Source of the DNA: Micavibrio_C sp965231165
Lineage (GTDB): Bacteria; Pseudomonadota; Alphaproteobacteria; Micavibrionales; Micavibrionaceae
Assembly (NCBI GenBank): GCA_965231165.1
Contig: OZ246421.1
Location: 930,001 to 994,000, forward strand
Direction of reading: 5' to 3'
DNA: 64,000 nt
This document shows positions 52,319 to 60,434 of this stretch, one piece after another. The notes under the pieces were generated by a model, which did no database searches, was not told where the DNA came from, and saw nothing but the letters and a program-made list of their open reading frames with translations. The position numbers and the translations under genes were made by a program. How positions within the stretch are numbered: position 1 is the stretch's first letter; each line of letters opens with the position of its first letter.

Positions 52319-53075
52319 AGCGCTGCACGATTTCCAGCACAGCGTCCTGATTATTGATAAATATATCGCGCCACATCACCGGGTCGGACGCCGCGATGCG
52401 CGTGAAATCGCGAAAACCGGAAGCCGAAAATTTAATCACGTCAGCTTTCAGATGATCTTCAAGATCGGACGCTGTCCCCACGATGGTATAGGCGATCAGG
52501 TGAGGAAGATGCGAAGTAATCGCCAGCACCAGATCATGGCGGCGCGGCTCCATGAATTCAATGTTTGAGCCTGCCGCCTCCCAGAGCTTCGTCACTTTTT
52601 CGATCGCATTCAGCGGTGTTTCCGGCAGTGGTGTCAAAATTGCCCAACGGCCCTGAAACAATTCCGGGAAACCCGCTTCCGGGCCTGAATGCTCCGTTCC
52701 GGCAATCGGATGCGCGGGCACAAAATCGACGCCATCCGGTAAATGCGGTTTTACGCTGGCAATGACGGATTGTTTGACGGAGCCGACATCGGTAATGACG
52801 CAGCCCTTTTGCAGATGCGGCGCGATCATCTGCGCCACTGTGCCGCAGGCACCGACAGGAATAGCCAGTACCACCAGATCGCTGCCTATTACGGATTTTG
52901 CGAGATCGGTGGTGGCCTCATCGGCGATACCCAGTTCCATCACTTTGGCGCACACGGCATCCGACATGTCGCCGCAGATAATGCGCGTTGCCAGACTGTC
53001 GCGGCGGACCACACGGGCAAGAGAGGAACCGATAAGTCCGAAGCCGATGATGGTGACCTGATTGAAAACTGTCAT
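52119..53075 (-). CDS. tyrC: Prephenate/arogenate dehydrogenase
   Basis: This NAD(P)-dependent enzyme oxidatively decarboxylates prephenate or cyclohexadienyl substrates on the way to tyrosine. The 318-residue protein has VTIIGFGLIGSSLARVV, VVLAIPVG, DVGSVKQSV and HPIAGTEHSGPEAG, the standard TyrA_Arogenate core. The core ends near ARTRAIRRQVIEAKQA; the last 26 residues (rich in Pro and Ala) are extra and overlap DUF2125 in antisense. The start is 3 nt after the chorismate mutase stop, so the two genes are co-transcribed. Confidence 0.93.
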   Translation of the reverse strand: MTVFNQVTIIGFGLIGSSLARVVRRDSLATRIICGDMSDAVCAKVMELGIADEATTDLAKSVIGSDLVVLAIPVGACGTVAQMIAPHLQKGCVITDVGSVKQSVIASVKPHLPDGVDFVPAHPIAGTEHSGPEAGFPELFQGRWAILTPLPETPLNAIEKVTKLWEAAGSNIEFMEPRRHDLVLAITSHLPHLIAYTIVGTASDLEDHLKADVIKFSASGFRDFTRIAASDPVMWRDIFINNQDAVLEIVQRFTEDLTGLQRAIRWGDGQALQDMFARTRAIRRQVIEAKQADYRYPNQAPEVAPPPAVPRKASGSAN

Positions 53076-53078
53076 GTC

Positions 53079-53996
53079 TTAAGCGGATTTTTGGGCGATG
53101 ACTGATGAAGACTCTATGGCGCTCTTGCCGACCTTATCTTCATAGACGGGCGGTGTCGGGTAGCCGCCGAGGCAGAGGCAGCGACCTTGCGGACATTCCA
53201 GCTTTTCTAGAAATTCAGAAAGCTTGGCGTCATCCCGCGCGACGTAACCTTCCACTTCCAAAAGATGCAGCGTGTTGCCGTTGGCCTTGGCACGTGAGCT
53301 GTATAGTGTGCGCGGGGTCAGGCCCATTTCTTTTGCGCGGTCGAGGATACGGGTGCGGCTGACACTATGATCAAGATCAAGCGCCAGAAAAGAACGATCA
53401 TCGCCTGAGGGTTCAAACCTGATTTTGGCAACGACAAGCGCCTGATGGTCCGGCGTGACATTAGTTTTATTACGGTCGCCGAACGGCAGACGCGCCATAA
53501 TGCGCATGGGGGCATCACCCTCCTCCGCCATCAGGAACGACCACCACGGTTTATCTTCTTCGACTTCCGGCCACGGCAGGACGGCGAAGGTCACATCACC
53601 CTCGCGGACGGCAGCCAGCGCGCTCAAGGGCGTTTCCGATTTTTGCATCGGCAGGACAGAGCTGAAATAATCCTTGGCCATGTCCCAGTACAACAGGCCG
53701 CGACTATCATCCGGCACCGTTACGACAGCCTTCAGGCCCGTCTGCACCAGCGACACCGCCCCCACCAGTTCTCGCCAGATACGGGCGATGGCTTCACGCG
53801 GCAATACGCCAGTATGCCTAGCCAGCAAGCGACGGATCATCATCGCTTCGCGCTCGGGCTGCACCGTATGCATTTTATTCTGGCGTTTGGCTTCGGTGAC
53901 TTTGACAATCAGCTCGGCACGCCTCATCAAAAGGTCGTGAACCTGATGGTCAAGATTATCGATTTCGCGGCGTATTTCTTCGAGGTTCTGGGACAT
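53079..53996 (-). CDS. Chorismate mutase with C-terminal prephenate-dehydratase-like remnant
   Basis: The 305-residue protein has an AroQ-type chorismate mutase at residues 1-90 (IRREIDNLDHQVHDLLMRRAELI, VQPEREAMMIRRL, IWRELVGAVSLVQ). The remainder resembles a prephenate dehydratase plus ACT arrangement but lacks the usual catalytic T-R-F motif; an ACT-like ending is suggested by SRTRILDRAKEMGLTPR and LLEVEGYV. It is thus probably monofunctional chorismate mutase with a regulatory or vestigial tail. It makes prephenate for the adjacent tyrC. hisC, often in this cluster, is missing here. Confidence 0.85.
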   Translation of the reverse strand: MSQNLEEIRREIDNLDHQVHDLLMRRAELIVKVTEAKRQNKMHTVQPEREAMMIRRLLARHTGVLPREAIARIWRELVGAVSLVQTGLKAVVTVPDDSRGLLYWDMAKDYFSSVLPMQKSETPLSALAAVREGDVTFAVLPWPEVEEDKPWWSFLMAEEGDAPMRIMARLPFGDRNKTNVTPDHQALVVAKIRFEPSGDDRSFLALDLDHSVSRTRILDRAKEMGLTPRTLYSSRAKANGNTLHLLEVEGYVARDDAKLSEFLEKLECPQGRCLCLGGYPTPPVYEDKVGKSAIESSSVIAQKSA

Positions 53997-54051
53997 GCGG
54001 ATTCAATACCCGCACTGCACAAAAAAATCAAAGAAAATCGGTGACTTAAGG

Positions 54052-54774
54052 TTAAGACGAAGCGGGCGCGGTCACCAAAATCCGCCGCCTGCCCACATTG
54101 GCGCTGCTGACCCGGGTTCCGGCATAAACTTGCTTGCTGGCCTCGACAATATGCACCCCGGCAAGCCCGGCAAAGAAGAATTTACCGAAGCTTTCCAGCG
54201 TATAAGCAAAACGCAGCAACCAGAACGACCGGAACGGCGGCATGTAAAGCGCCCGTTCGATCCGTTCGCGCACGAACAGGTTATGCTGCAAATGGCCGTT
54301 GATCTGGCTCATGGTGAACGGACGACCCGCACCAAACGGCGTCCAGTCGGCACGTGCCCAGAAACCCATGCGGTTCGGCACCACCAGCAACAGCCTTCCG
54401 TTGCTTTTCAGTACGCGCCAGATTTCAGCCAGAAACTCATCCGGATGTTCAGACATTTCAAAGCCGTGGATGACGATAATTCTGTCTACCGATTCAGTTT
54501 CTAATGGAATCGCCGTGTCATCATACAGGCAGACACGGTTGGGTTGCCCCTCCGGCCACGGGTGAACGCCGCCCTGCGCGGGCATCAATGCCACCACGCG
54601 CTCGGCGTCCGCGTCAATCGCCGAAAAATACGGCACTGTGTAGCCCATACCAACGATGCGTAAGCCCCTAATATCGGGCCAGAACATACCAATATGGCCG
54701 ATCAGAATCCGGCGCACGAGGCGCCCTGCCCTGCTCGCGTAGAAATTCTTGAGGTCATAGATCCAATGTTTCAT
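54052..54774 (-). CDS. SAM-dependent methyltransferase-like protein
   Basis: This 240-residue protein has the weak Rossmann start LRIVGMGYTVPYFSAI, then a class I methyltransferase-like middle (IPLETESVDRIIVIHGFEMSEHPDEFLAEIWRVLKSNGRLLLVVPNRMG), the type 11 pattern. The glycine-rich SAM motif is degenerate. It is coupled to the upstream Nudix gene by a 4-nt overlap (ATGA). The substrate is unknown. Confidence 0.85.
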   Translation of the reverse strand: MKHWIYDLKNFYASRAGRLVRRILIGHIGMFWPDIRGLRIVGMGYTVPYFSAIDADAERVVALMPAQGGVHPWPEGQPNRVCLYDDTAIPLETESVDRIIVIHGFEMSEHPDEFLAEIWRVLKSNGRLLLVVPNRMGFWARADWTPFGAGRPFTMSQINGHLQHNLFVRERIERALYMPPFRSFWLLRFAYTLESFGKFFFAGLAGVHIVEASKQVYAGTRVSSANVGRRRILVTAPASS

Positions 54775-55241
54775 AAAGCTGATTCCAGTTGCGGGATCAG
54801 CGGGATGTCGGCTTCCGGCATCGCCAACCCATACAAATCATTCACGCGCAGCCATTTCAATGCCTGATGTTCATGCATCTGCGGCTCACCACGCCAGACA
54901 CGGCAGACATAAAGCGGCATCAGCAGATGAAAATCTTCATAGCTGTGCGAGGCAAAGGCCACCGGCGAAAAACAGCATGGACGCGTTTCAATTCCCAGCT
55001 CTTCTTCCAACTCGCGCATCAGCGCGTATTCGGGGGTTTCGCCTTCATTGACTTTACCGCCAGGAAATTCCCACAGGCCCGCCATGGCTTTGCCTTCCGG
55101 GCGCTGCGCCACAAGAATACGTCCGTCTGTGTCGATGATAGCGGCAGCCGCTACCAGCACTATCTTCTTCGGCCCGCAAGTCGGCTTTGGCAAATCCAGC
55201 GCTTCGGCGCAACCGATTTTCTTTTGAATGAATTGTACCAC
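54771..55241 (-). CDS. MutT-type Nudix hydrolase (8-oxo-dGTP diphosphatase-like)
   Basis: The Nudix box (G-x5-E-x7-REUxEExGU) is present as GGKVNEGETPEYALMRELEE followed by ELGI. WEFPGG precedes it, and the protein is about MutT size (156 residues). MutT removes oxidised dGTP. The start is a GTG at 55241; the first 26 residues are variable, and the Nudix fold begins at KIVLVAAAAI. A dispersed repeat lies just upstream. It overlaps the methyltransferase gene by 4 nt. Confidence 0.9.
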   Translation of the reverse strand: MVQFIQKKIGCAEALDLPKPTCGPKKIVLVAAAAIIDTDGRILVAQRPEGKAMAGLWEFPGGKVNEGETPEYALMRELEEELGIETRPCCFSPVAFASHSYEDFHLLMPLYVCRVWRGEPQMHEHQALKWLRVNDLYGLAMPEADIPLIPQLESAL

Positions 55242-55258
55242 TTTATCTTCTTCCCTAC

Positions 55259-55341
55259 GTCATTCCCTGCGAAGGCAGGGAATCCATTTATCCTCTTGTA
55301 TTGGCTTCAAAATGGATTCCCCGGACGAGCCGGGGAATGAC
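55259..55341. repeat. Dispersed palindromic repeat, copy 3
   Basis: The ends are GTCATTCC and GGAATGAC. Arms are GTCATTCCCTG...CAGGGAATCC on the left and GGATTCCCCGG...CCGGGGAATGAC on the right, each also a small hairpin. About 20 bp between arms include ATCCTCTTG. The last 30 bases (55312-55341) recur with one mismatch at 55658-55687 on the other side of the GIY-YIG gene. Confidence 0.88.
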
Positions 55342-55351
55342 AAATTATATA

Positions 55352-55645
55352 TTACATACAGATAGCGTTATACAAATCTTCCCAACGAGGATTTTTTTCA
55401 TTAATCAGATTAATTTTCCAATCCCTATTATATTTTTTCAAGCGTTTCTCACATTTTATAGCCTCCTCCACAGAGGAGTATTCTTCAAACCATATCAGAT
55501 GATGCACTTCATATTTCTCAGTAAATCCTTCGACAACATTGTTTTTATGTTCCCATACCCGTTTTGGCAAATCCGATGTCACTCCTGTATAGAGAGTGCC
55601 ATAATGCCCGCTGGCCATCATATAAACCCAATAACGTTTATCCAT
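55352..55645 (-). CDS. Stand-alone GIY-YIG nuclease-domain protein
   Basis: The 97-residue protein is one GIY-YIG domain: WVYMMASGHYGTLYTGVTSD has the GIY and YIG positions as VYM and LYTGV. The catalytic Arg is in LPKRVWEHKN and the Glu in AIKCEKRLKKYNRDWKINLI, typical of the UPF0213/YhbQ-like small GIY-YIG group. The ATG at 55645 has GAGGA 7 nt upstream; an apparent extension begins with TTG. It lies in a segment of only 316 bp between two 30-bp direct copies of a palindromic repeat, 10-12 bp from each. Its codon use is more AT-rich than the surrounding genes. Confidence 0.9.
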   Translation of the reverse strand: MDKRYWVYMMASGHYGTLYTGVTSDLPKRVWEHKNNVVEGFTEKYEVHHLIWFEEYSSVEEAIKCEKRLKKYNRDWKINLINEKNPRWEDLYNAICM

Positions 55646-55657
55646 GCCTATCCTCAA

Positions 55658-55687
55658 ATGGATTCCCCGGACAAGCCGGGGAATGAC
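55658..55687. repeat. Dispersed palindromic repeat, half copy
   Basis: This 30-bp hairpin-forming unit (ATGGATTCCCCGG with ...CCGGGGAATGAC) matches 55312-55341 with one base change (A for G in the loop). It lies just upstream of the GIY-YIG ribosome site on the minus strand. No second arm is present here. Confidence 0.85.
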
Positions 55688-55703
55688 AAGAGATTATTTC
55701 AGC

Positions 55704-55738
55704 AAAAAGCCGCAACCTTCATACGGGTTGCGGCTTTT
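55704..55738 (-). terminator. Rho-independent terminator after the parvulin gene
   Basis: On the minus strand GCCGCAACC pairs with GGTTGCGGC across an 8-base loop, followed by TTTTT. It lies about 20 nt after the parvulin stop. A runs on the other side could make it bidirectional. Confidence 0.9.
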
Positions 55739-55756
55739 GCGATTCATACACAGAAA

Positions 55757-56809
55757 CTAGTTCTGCTTGTCTTCTTTCGGAGCATCCGCAGCGGCTTCCG
55801 GTTTGCCGTTAATGTCGAATTTTTCGACTTTGGCTTCGGTCTGCCATGCGCCGAGCAGTTCCACCAGCTTGCGCTGACGAACGACGGCTTCGAGTTGCGG
55901 TTTTACGTCTTCAAATTTGGGTTCCGGACGTGCGCGACGATCTTCTGACCGGATGATGTGATAACCAAATTGCGTTTTGACCGGGTCTTTGGTGTATTCG
56001 CCGGTTTTCAGGGCGAAAGCAGCCTCGGCAAACTCAGGAACCATTTCAGCTTTCGCGAAATAACCAACTTCGCCGCCATTTTCTTTCGACGGGCCTGATG
56101 AATATTCACTCACCAAATCTTCGAATTTTGCGCCGCCCTTCAGCTTGGTAACGACTTCTTTGGCTTTTTCAGGGGTCTCGACCAGGATATGGCGCGCCTT
56201 CACTTCTTCGACTTTCGCAACTTCGGCTTTCAGTTCGCCATAAGCTTTTTGCAACTCTTCATCGGTGACCTTGGCATTCACTTCACGCTCAACATATACG
56301 TTGCGCACGATCTGCTCTTTCATCTGATCCAGCATTTTCTGAACTTCAGGATCGCTGTCGAGATTGGCGGTCTTGGCTTTATCAGCAACCAGTTTGTTAT
56401 TCACAACCTGATCACGCGCCATCGGGAAAAGATTTTGCAGGGGCATCTGACGCACCTGCTCAGGCAGCGTTGTGATGAATTCCAGAACTTCGCTGCGGGT
56501 TACATCCGCGCCGCCGACCTTGGCAACAACAGGATTGCCGACTTCGATGGCATTCTCGCCTTCACCGATAACGGTGGGGGTTTCAGTTTTTTCTGCCTCG
56601 GGGGCTTTTGCCTCTTCGGTTGCGGCCTTCTCTCCAGCAGCCGGAGCTTCGGCCTGCACCATGGCAGCGGCTGTTTCTGTCGGAGCGGCAGCTTCTTTCT
56701 GCGACATCATGAACAAGCCGCCTGCAGCGACGCCTGCCACGATCACGACGGTACCGAGCATCAGCGGCATAGTCGATTTTTTGGTTTCTTTCGGCATTTC
56801 GGTAGTCAT
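55757..56809 (-). CDS. Parvulin-type peptidyl-prolyl isomerase, membrane-anchored
   Basis: The 350-residue protein has an N-terminal anchor (about residues 14-35), an Ala/Glu-rich linker (about 40-85), an N-terminal helical SurA-like region (about 95-200) and a PPIC rotamase domain (about 205-305: KARHILVETPEKAKEVV, FEDLVSEYSSGPSKENGGEVGYF, FGYHIIRSEDRR). It should help fold exported proteins in the periplasm. It lies divergently from secA, fitting an export role. The C-terminus is Lys/Asp rich. Confidence 0.92.
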   Translation of the reverse strand: MTTEMPKETKKSTMPLMLGTVVIVAGVAAGGLFMMSQKEAAAPTETAAAMVQAEAPAAGEKAATEEAKAPEAEKTETPTVIGEGENAIEVGNPVVAKVGGADVTRSEVLEFITTLPEQVRQMPLQNLFPMARDQVVNNKLVADKAKTANLDSDPEVQKMLDQMKEQIVRNVYVEREVNAKVTDEELQKAYGELKAEVAKVEEVKARHILVETPEKAKEVVTKLKGGAKFEDLVSEYSSGPSKENGGEVGYFAKAEMVPEFAEAAFALKTGEYTKDPVKTQFGYHIIRSEDRRARPEPKFEDVKPQLEAVVRQRKLVELLGAWQTEAKVEKFDINGKPEAAADAPKEDKQN

Positions 56810-56955
56810 GGTAAAAACCCCACAATAAATTGAATGGAAAACGAATCCTGAGTCATAGGACTCTAGAACTCCTACTATCAGGAATAAAGAGGCATATTGG
56901 CCATTTCATGGCAAATTCCCCTGTGATAATTACCCTATTTTGCCATAACATTGCA

Positions 56956-56984
56956 TTGACGCCGCGTTTATGCGGGATTATATC
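56956..56984 (+). promoter_or_regulatory. Sigma-70-type promoter for secA
   Basis: TTGACG (56956-56961) and TATATC (56979-56984) are 17 bp apart in the 221-bp region between the parvulin and secA genes. The first hexamer matches the -35 consensus at five of six positions. The -10 is weaker. Transcription would start near 56991 and leave a leader of about 40 nt before the secA ATG. Confidence 0.55.
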
Positions 56985-57030
56985 AATGTGTCTTTAAAAT
57001 CTTTGGCTTTAAGAGCCATCCGAGGAGTCT

Positions 57031-59778
57031 ATGTTGCTGGCGCTGGCGCAGAAAATTTTTGGTTCAAGTAACGAACGTACACTGAAATCCTTCTACAGGC
57101 ACATTGATCCGATCAATGCACTTGAACCGCAGTTTGAAAAGCTGACGGATGAGGAGCTGCGCGCCAAGACCGACGAGTTTCGCGCCCGTCTTGCCAAAGG
57201 CGAAAGCCTCGACAGCCTGCTGCATGAAGCTTTCGCCACCGTGCGCGAAGCCTCCAAGCGTACGCTGGGCCAGCGTCATTTCGACGTACAGCTGGTGGGC
57301 GGTGCGGTTCTGCACAGCGGCAAGATTGCCGAGATGCGTACCGGTGAAGGTAAAACCCTTGTATCCACCCTGCCCACTTATCTGAACGCATTGACCGGTA
57401 AAGGTGTGCATGTCGTAACGGCGAACGATTACCTTGCCCGACGCGACTCCGAATGGATGGGCCAGATCCATAAATTTCTCGGCTTGACTGTCGGCTGCAT
57501 CGTTAATGGCGTCGATGAGAAGGCGCGCCAGGCGGCTTACGCCTCAGACATTACCTATGGCACCAACAACGAATTCGGCTTTGACTATCTGCGCGACAAC
57601 ATGAAGTACCGCATGGAAAATATGGTGCAGCGCCCGTTCAACTACGCCATCGTCGATGAGGTGGACTCGATCCTGATCGACGAAGCGCGTACCCCGCTCA
57701 TTATCTCTGGCCCGTCGGAAGATTCGTCAGAGAGCTATATCGCCGTCAACAGCATCATCCCGCTTCTGGTCGCCAGCGACTTTGAAGTTGATGAGAAAAT
57801 GCGCGGCGTCACGCTGACCGAAAGCGGCACCGAACATGTTGAAAACCTGCTGCGCGAGCATGGCCTGCTGACCGAAGGCAACATGTATGACGCGCATAAC
57901 ATCAGTCTGGTGCACCACGTCAATCAGGCGCTGCGCGCGTACAAACTATTTGCCAAAGACCGCGATTACATCATCAAGGACGACAAAGTCATCATCATCG
58001 ATGAATTCACAGGCCGCATGATGGAAGGCCGCCGCTATTCCGAAGGCCTGCATCAGGCGCTGGAGGCCAAAGAAGGCGTCAAGATCCAGAACGAAAACCA
58101 GACGCTGGCATCCATCACGTTCCAGAATTATTTCCGCCTTTATCCGAAACTGTCCGGCATGACCGGTACGGCCATGACAGAAGCTTCGGAATTTGCCGAA
58201 ATTTACCGTCTGGGTGTGGTCGATATCCCGACCAACCTGCCCGTCGCCCGTATCGACCATGACGACAAGATTTTCAAATCGCTGGAAGAAAAAGACGAAG
58301 CGATCATCGCGCAAATCCGCGCCTGCCGCGAACGCCAGCAACCTGTTCTTGTGGGCACCGTTTCCATCGAGAAATCGGAAACGCTGTCGGCCAAACTGAG
58401 CAAGCTGAAAATTCCGCATCAGGTGCTGAACGCCCGTCACCACGAGCAGGAAGCTTATATCATCGCGCAGGCCGGTTATCCGGGTGCTGTCACCATCGCC
58501 ACCAACATGGCCGGTCGCGGTACCGATATCCAGTTGGGCGGCAACTTCGACATGCGCGTTAAAGCCGACGTCAATCCAGAATGGCCCGAAAGCCAGAAGG
58601 AAAAAGTCATCGCGGACATACGCAGCGAAATCGAAAGCAACCGCGAAGTGGTAAAAGAATCCGGCGGTCTGTTTGTCATCGGCACCGAGCGTCACGAATC
58701 ACGCCGCATCGACAACCAGCTGCGTGGCCGTTCGGGACGTCAGGGTGATCCGGGTGCCTCCATATTCTTCCTGTCGCTGCAGGACGATCTGATGCGCATT
58801 TTCGGTTCCGAGCGCATGGAAATGCTGCTGGCGAACAAGCGTATCGGTCTGAAAGACGGCGAAGCGCTCGTCCATCCGTGGATCAGCAAGGCGCTGGAAC
58901 GCGCACAGGCGAAAGTCGAAGGTCATAACTTCGAAGTGCGTAAAAACCTGCTGAAGTTCGACAACGTGATGAACGACCAGCGTAAGGTGATTTACGAGCA
59001 GCGCCGCGAGATCATGGCCGCCGCCAGCATCGAAGAGCTGGTCACGGAAATGCGTCATGGCGTGATTGAAGATATGATTGAACGCTGCATCCCGCCGCGC
59101 AGCTATGCCGATGCATGGGATATCGCGGCACTCAAAGTGGAAGTACAAGGCGTTCTTAATCTTGACCTGCCGATTGAGGCATGGGCCAAGGAAGAAGGCA
59201 TTGCCGACGAAGAAATTCTGGAGCGCATCATCGATGAATCCGACCGCAAGATGGCCCTGAAAGCCACCCAGAGCGGTCCGGACATGTTCCGCAAGCTGGA
59301 AAAAGCCATGGTACTGCAACAGCTTGATATGCACTGGAAAGAGCACCTGCTCAACCTCGATCACCTGCGTCAGGGCATCAACCTGCGTGCGTTTGCGCAG
59401 CGCGATCCGCTGAATGAATACAAAACCGATGCCTTCGGCATGTTCGAACAAATGCTGGGTCTGCTGCGTGAAAGCGTGACAAAGACCCTCAGCTTCGTTG
59501 AATTCAGCATCGACCAGGACGCCGCCGCTGAAATGCTGCGCCAACGCGCCCAGCAACAGCAGCAAATGCATGCCACCCGTCAGGACCCTGCCTTGATGGG
59601 CATGGGGATCGGTACGCCGAACGAACCTGCGGGTACGCGCACAGGCAATGTCCAGCCGTTCCCGGAAAAACGCGCATTAAATCAGGATGATCCTGCGACC
59701 TGGGGCAGCATACAGCGCAACGCGCCCTGCCCCTGCGGTTCCGGCAAAAAATACAAGCATTGCCACGGGCAACTGTGA
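57031..59778 (+). CDS. secA: Preprotein translocase ATPase SecA
   Basis: SecA drives preproteins through SecYEG. The 915-residue protein has Walker A MRTGEGKTLV, the DEVD Walker B region (VDEVDSILIDEARTPLIISGP), the preprotein cross-linking domain, NBD2 with TNMAGRGTDIQLGG and the RGRSGRQGDPG segment, the helical scaffold and a C-terminal zinc site CPCGSGKKYKHCHG, used for SecB or ribosome contact. The ATG follows GAGGAG closely. A terminator comes directly after the stop. Confidence 0.98.
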   Translation: MLLALAQKIFGSSNERTLKSFYRHIDPINALEPQFEKLTDEELRAKTDEFRARLAKGESLDSLLHEAFATVREASKRTLGQRHFDVQLVGGAVLHSGKIAEMRTGEGKTLVSTLPTYLNALTGKGVHVVTANDYLARRDSEWMGQIHKFLGLTVGCIVNGVDEKARQAAYASDITYGTNNEFGFDYLRDNMKYRMENMVQRPFNYAIVDEVDSILIDEARTPLIISGPSEDSSESYIAVNSIIPLLVASDFEVDEKMRGVTLTESGTEHVENLLREHGLLTEGNMYDAHNISLVHHVNQALRAYKLFAKDRDYIIKDDKVIIIDEFTGRMMEGRRYSEGLHQALEAKEGVKIQNENQTLASITFQNYFRLYPKLSGMTGTAMTEASEFAEIYRLGVVDIPTNLPVARIDHDDKIFKSLEEKDEAIIAQIRACRERQQPVLVGTVSIEKSETLSAKLSKLKIPHQVLNARHHEQEAYIIAQAGYPGAVTIATNMAGRGTDIQLGGNFDMRVKADVNPEWPESQKEKVIADIRSEIESNREVVKESGGLFVIGTERHESRRIDNQLRGRSGRQGDPGASIFFLSLQDDLMRIFGSERMEMLLANKRIGLKDGEALVHPWISKALERAQAKVEGHNFEVRKNLLKFDNVMNDQRKVIYEQRREIMAAASIEELVTEMRHGVIEDMIERCIPPRSYADAWDIAALKVEVQGVLNLDLPIEAWAKEEGIADEEILERIIDESDRKMALKATQSGPDMFRKLEKAMVLQQLDMHWKEHLLNLDHLRQGINLRAFAQRDPLNEYKTDAFGMFEQMLGLLRESVTKTLSFVEFSIDQDAAAEMLRQRAQQQQQMHATRQDPALMGMGIGTPNEPAGTRTGNVQPFPEKRALNQDDPATWGSIQRNAPCPCGSGKKYKHCHGQL

Positions 59779-59814
59779 TTTTCCAACCTCCCGTAAGGGG
59801 CTATTATACAAGAT

Positions 59815-59847
59815 AAAAAAACGGCCTTTTTTATATGGCCGTTTTTT
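59815..59847 (+). terminator. Rho-independent terminator after secA
   Basis: A-run plus ACGGCC pairs with GGCCGT followed by six T residues, with a 10-base T/A-rich loop. It starts 37 nt after the secA stop. Confidence 0.9.
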
Positions 59848-59908
59848 ATTGAACTAATTTCATTCCCCTTCGTTGGCCTCGTGAACCGACATGTAGGGAG
59901 AAGTCATT

Positions 59909-60244
59909 ATGTCTACGCGTACAATCAAAACGACAAATGCACCCGGCCCTCGCGCGCCTGTCGCAGCGGACAGTCCGCATTTTCACATTGTCTTCTCATT
60001 TTCGCGTTACCTTGAAAACATCGCCTTCCCCAAAAGCCGCGAAGCCATTCTGCAGGTGATCGAGGAAAATACTGAAAACGATACTGAAGATAACGAACAT
60101 ATCATGGAGCGCTTTCGCCAAATTCCCGATGTTGTTTACAACAGTATCGAGGATGTTCGCAAAGCCCTGGGAGAAGAATACGAAAACTATGGAGTCGTAA
60201 AACAAACGGAGGAAAAAAATGTTCAGGCCAGCAAAACAAAGTGA
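59909..60244 (+). CDS. DUF2795-like small protein
   Basis: The 111-residue protein has a variable start and a helical core: RYLENIAFPKSREAILQVIEEN, then MERFRQIPDVVYNSIEDVRKALGEE. The pattern FP-helix, then L/F-x-x-IPD-x-x-Y-x-S-x-x-DV matches DUF2795, a small family of unknown function. AGGGAGAAG precedes the ATG. The gene overlaps the next small gene by 26 nt. It follows the secA terminator and is a separate unit. Confidence 0.65.
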   Translation: MSTRTIKTTNAPGPRAPVAADSPHFHIVFSFSRYLENIAFPKSREAILQVIEENTENDTEDNEHIMERFRQIPDVVYNSIEDVRKALGEEYENYGVVKQTEEKNVQASKTK

Positions 60245-60434
60245 TCTCAAGTTCTTTCGTTACGCTCTCAATACGCCCTATCTGGCATCACCGCTTGACG
60301 GGGGCATTGTCCAGTGTACGCGCTCACGCGGCGAGAATATCCTGTTTGACATCCGGGGGCGTGACGCGAACCAGCGTTATCTGATGCCGTTGTCGGCGAA
60401 CGACATCGAATCTGAAATCGAAGAAATTGAATGA
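60219..60434 (+). CDS. Small hypothetical protein overlapping corC
   Basis: The 71-residue frame is preceded by a strong GGAGG site seven nt before its ATG, inside the end of the DUF2795-like gene, which suggests real translation by coupling. The product is polar with an acidic C-terminus (ANDIESEIEEIE). Its last 111 bases are antisense to the 3' end of the CorC-type gene. No family is recognised. Without comparative data it could be a chance frame, but the ribosome site is better than most in the window. Confidence 0.5.
   Translation: MFRPAKQSDLKFFRYALNTPYLASPLDGGIVQCTRSRGENILFDIRGRDANQRYLMPLSANDIESEIEEIE

Noticed and set aside
54789..55340. 183-codon plus-strand frame over the Nudix gene
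   Set aside because: Antisense shadow of the Nudix hydrolase that runs into a palindromic repeat; no domain.
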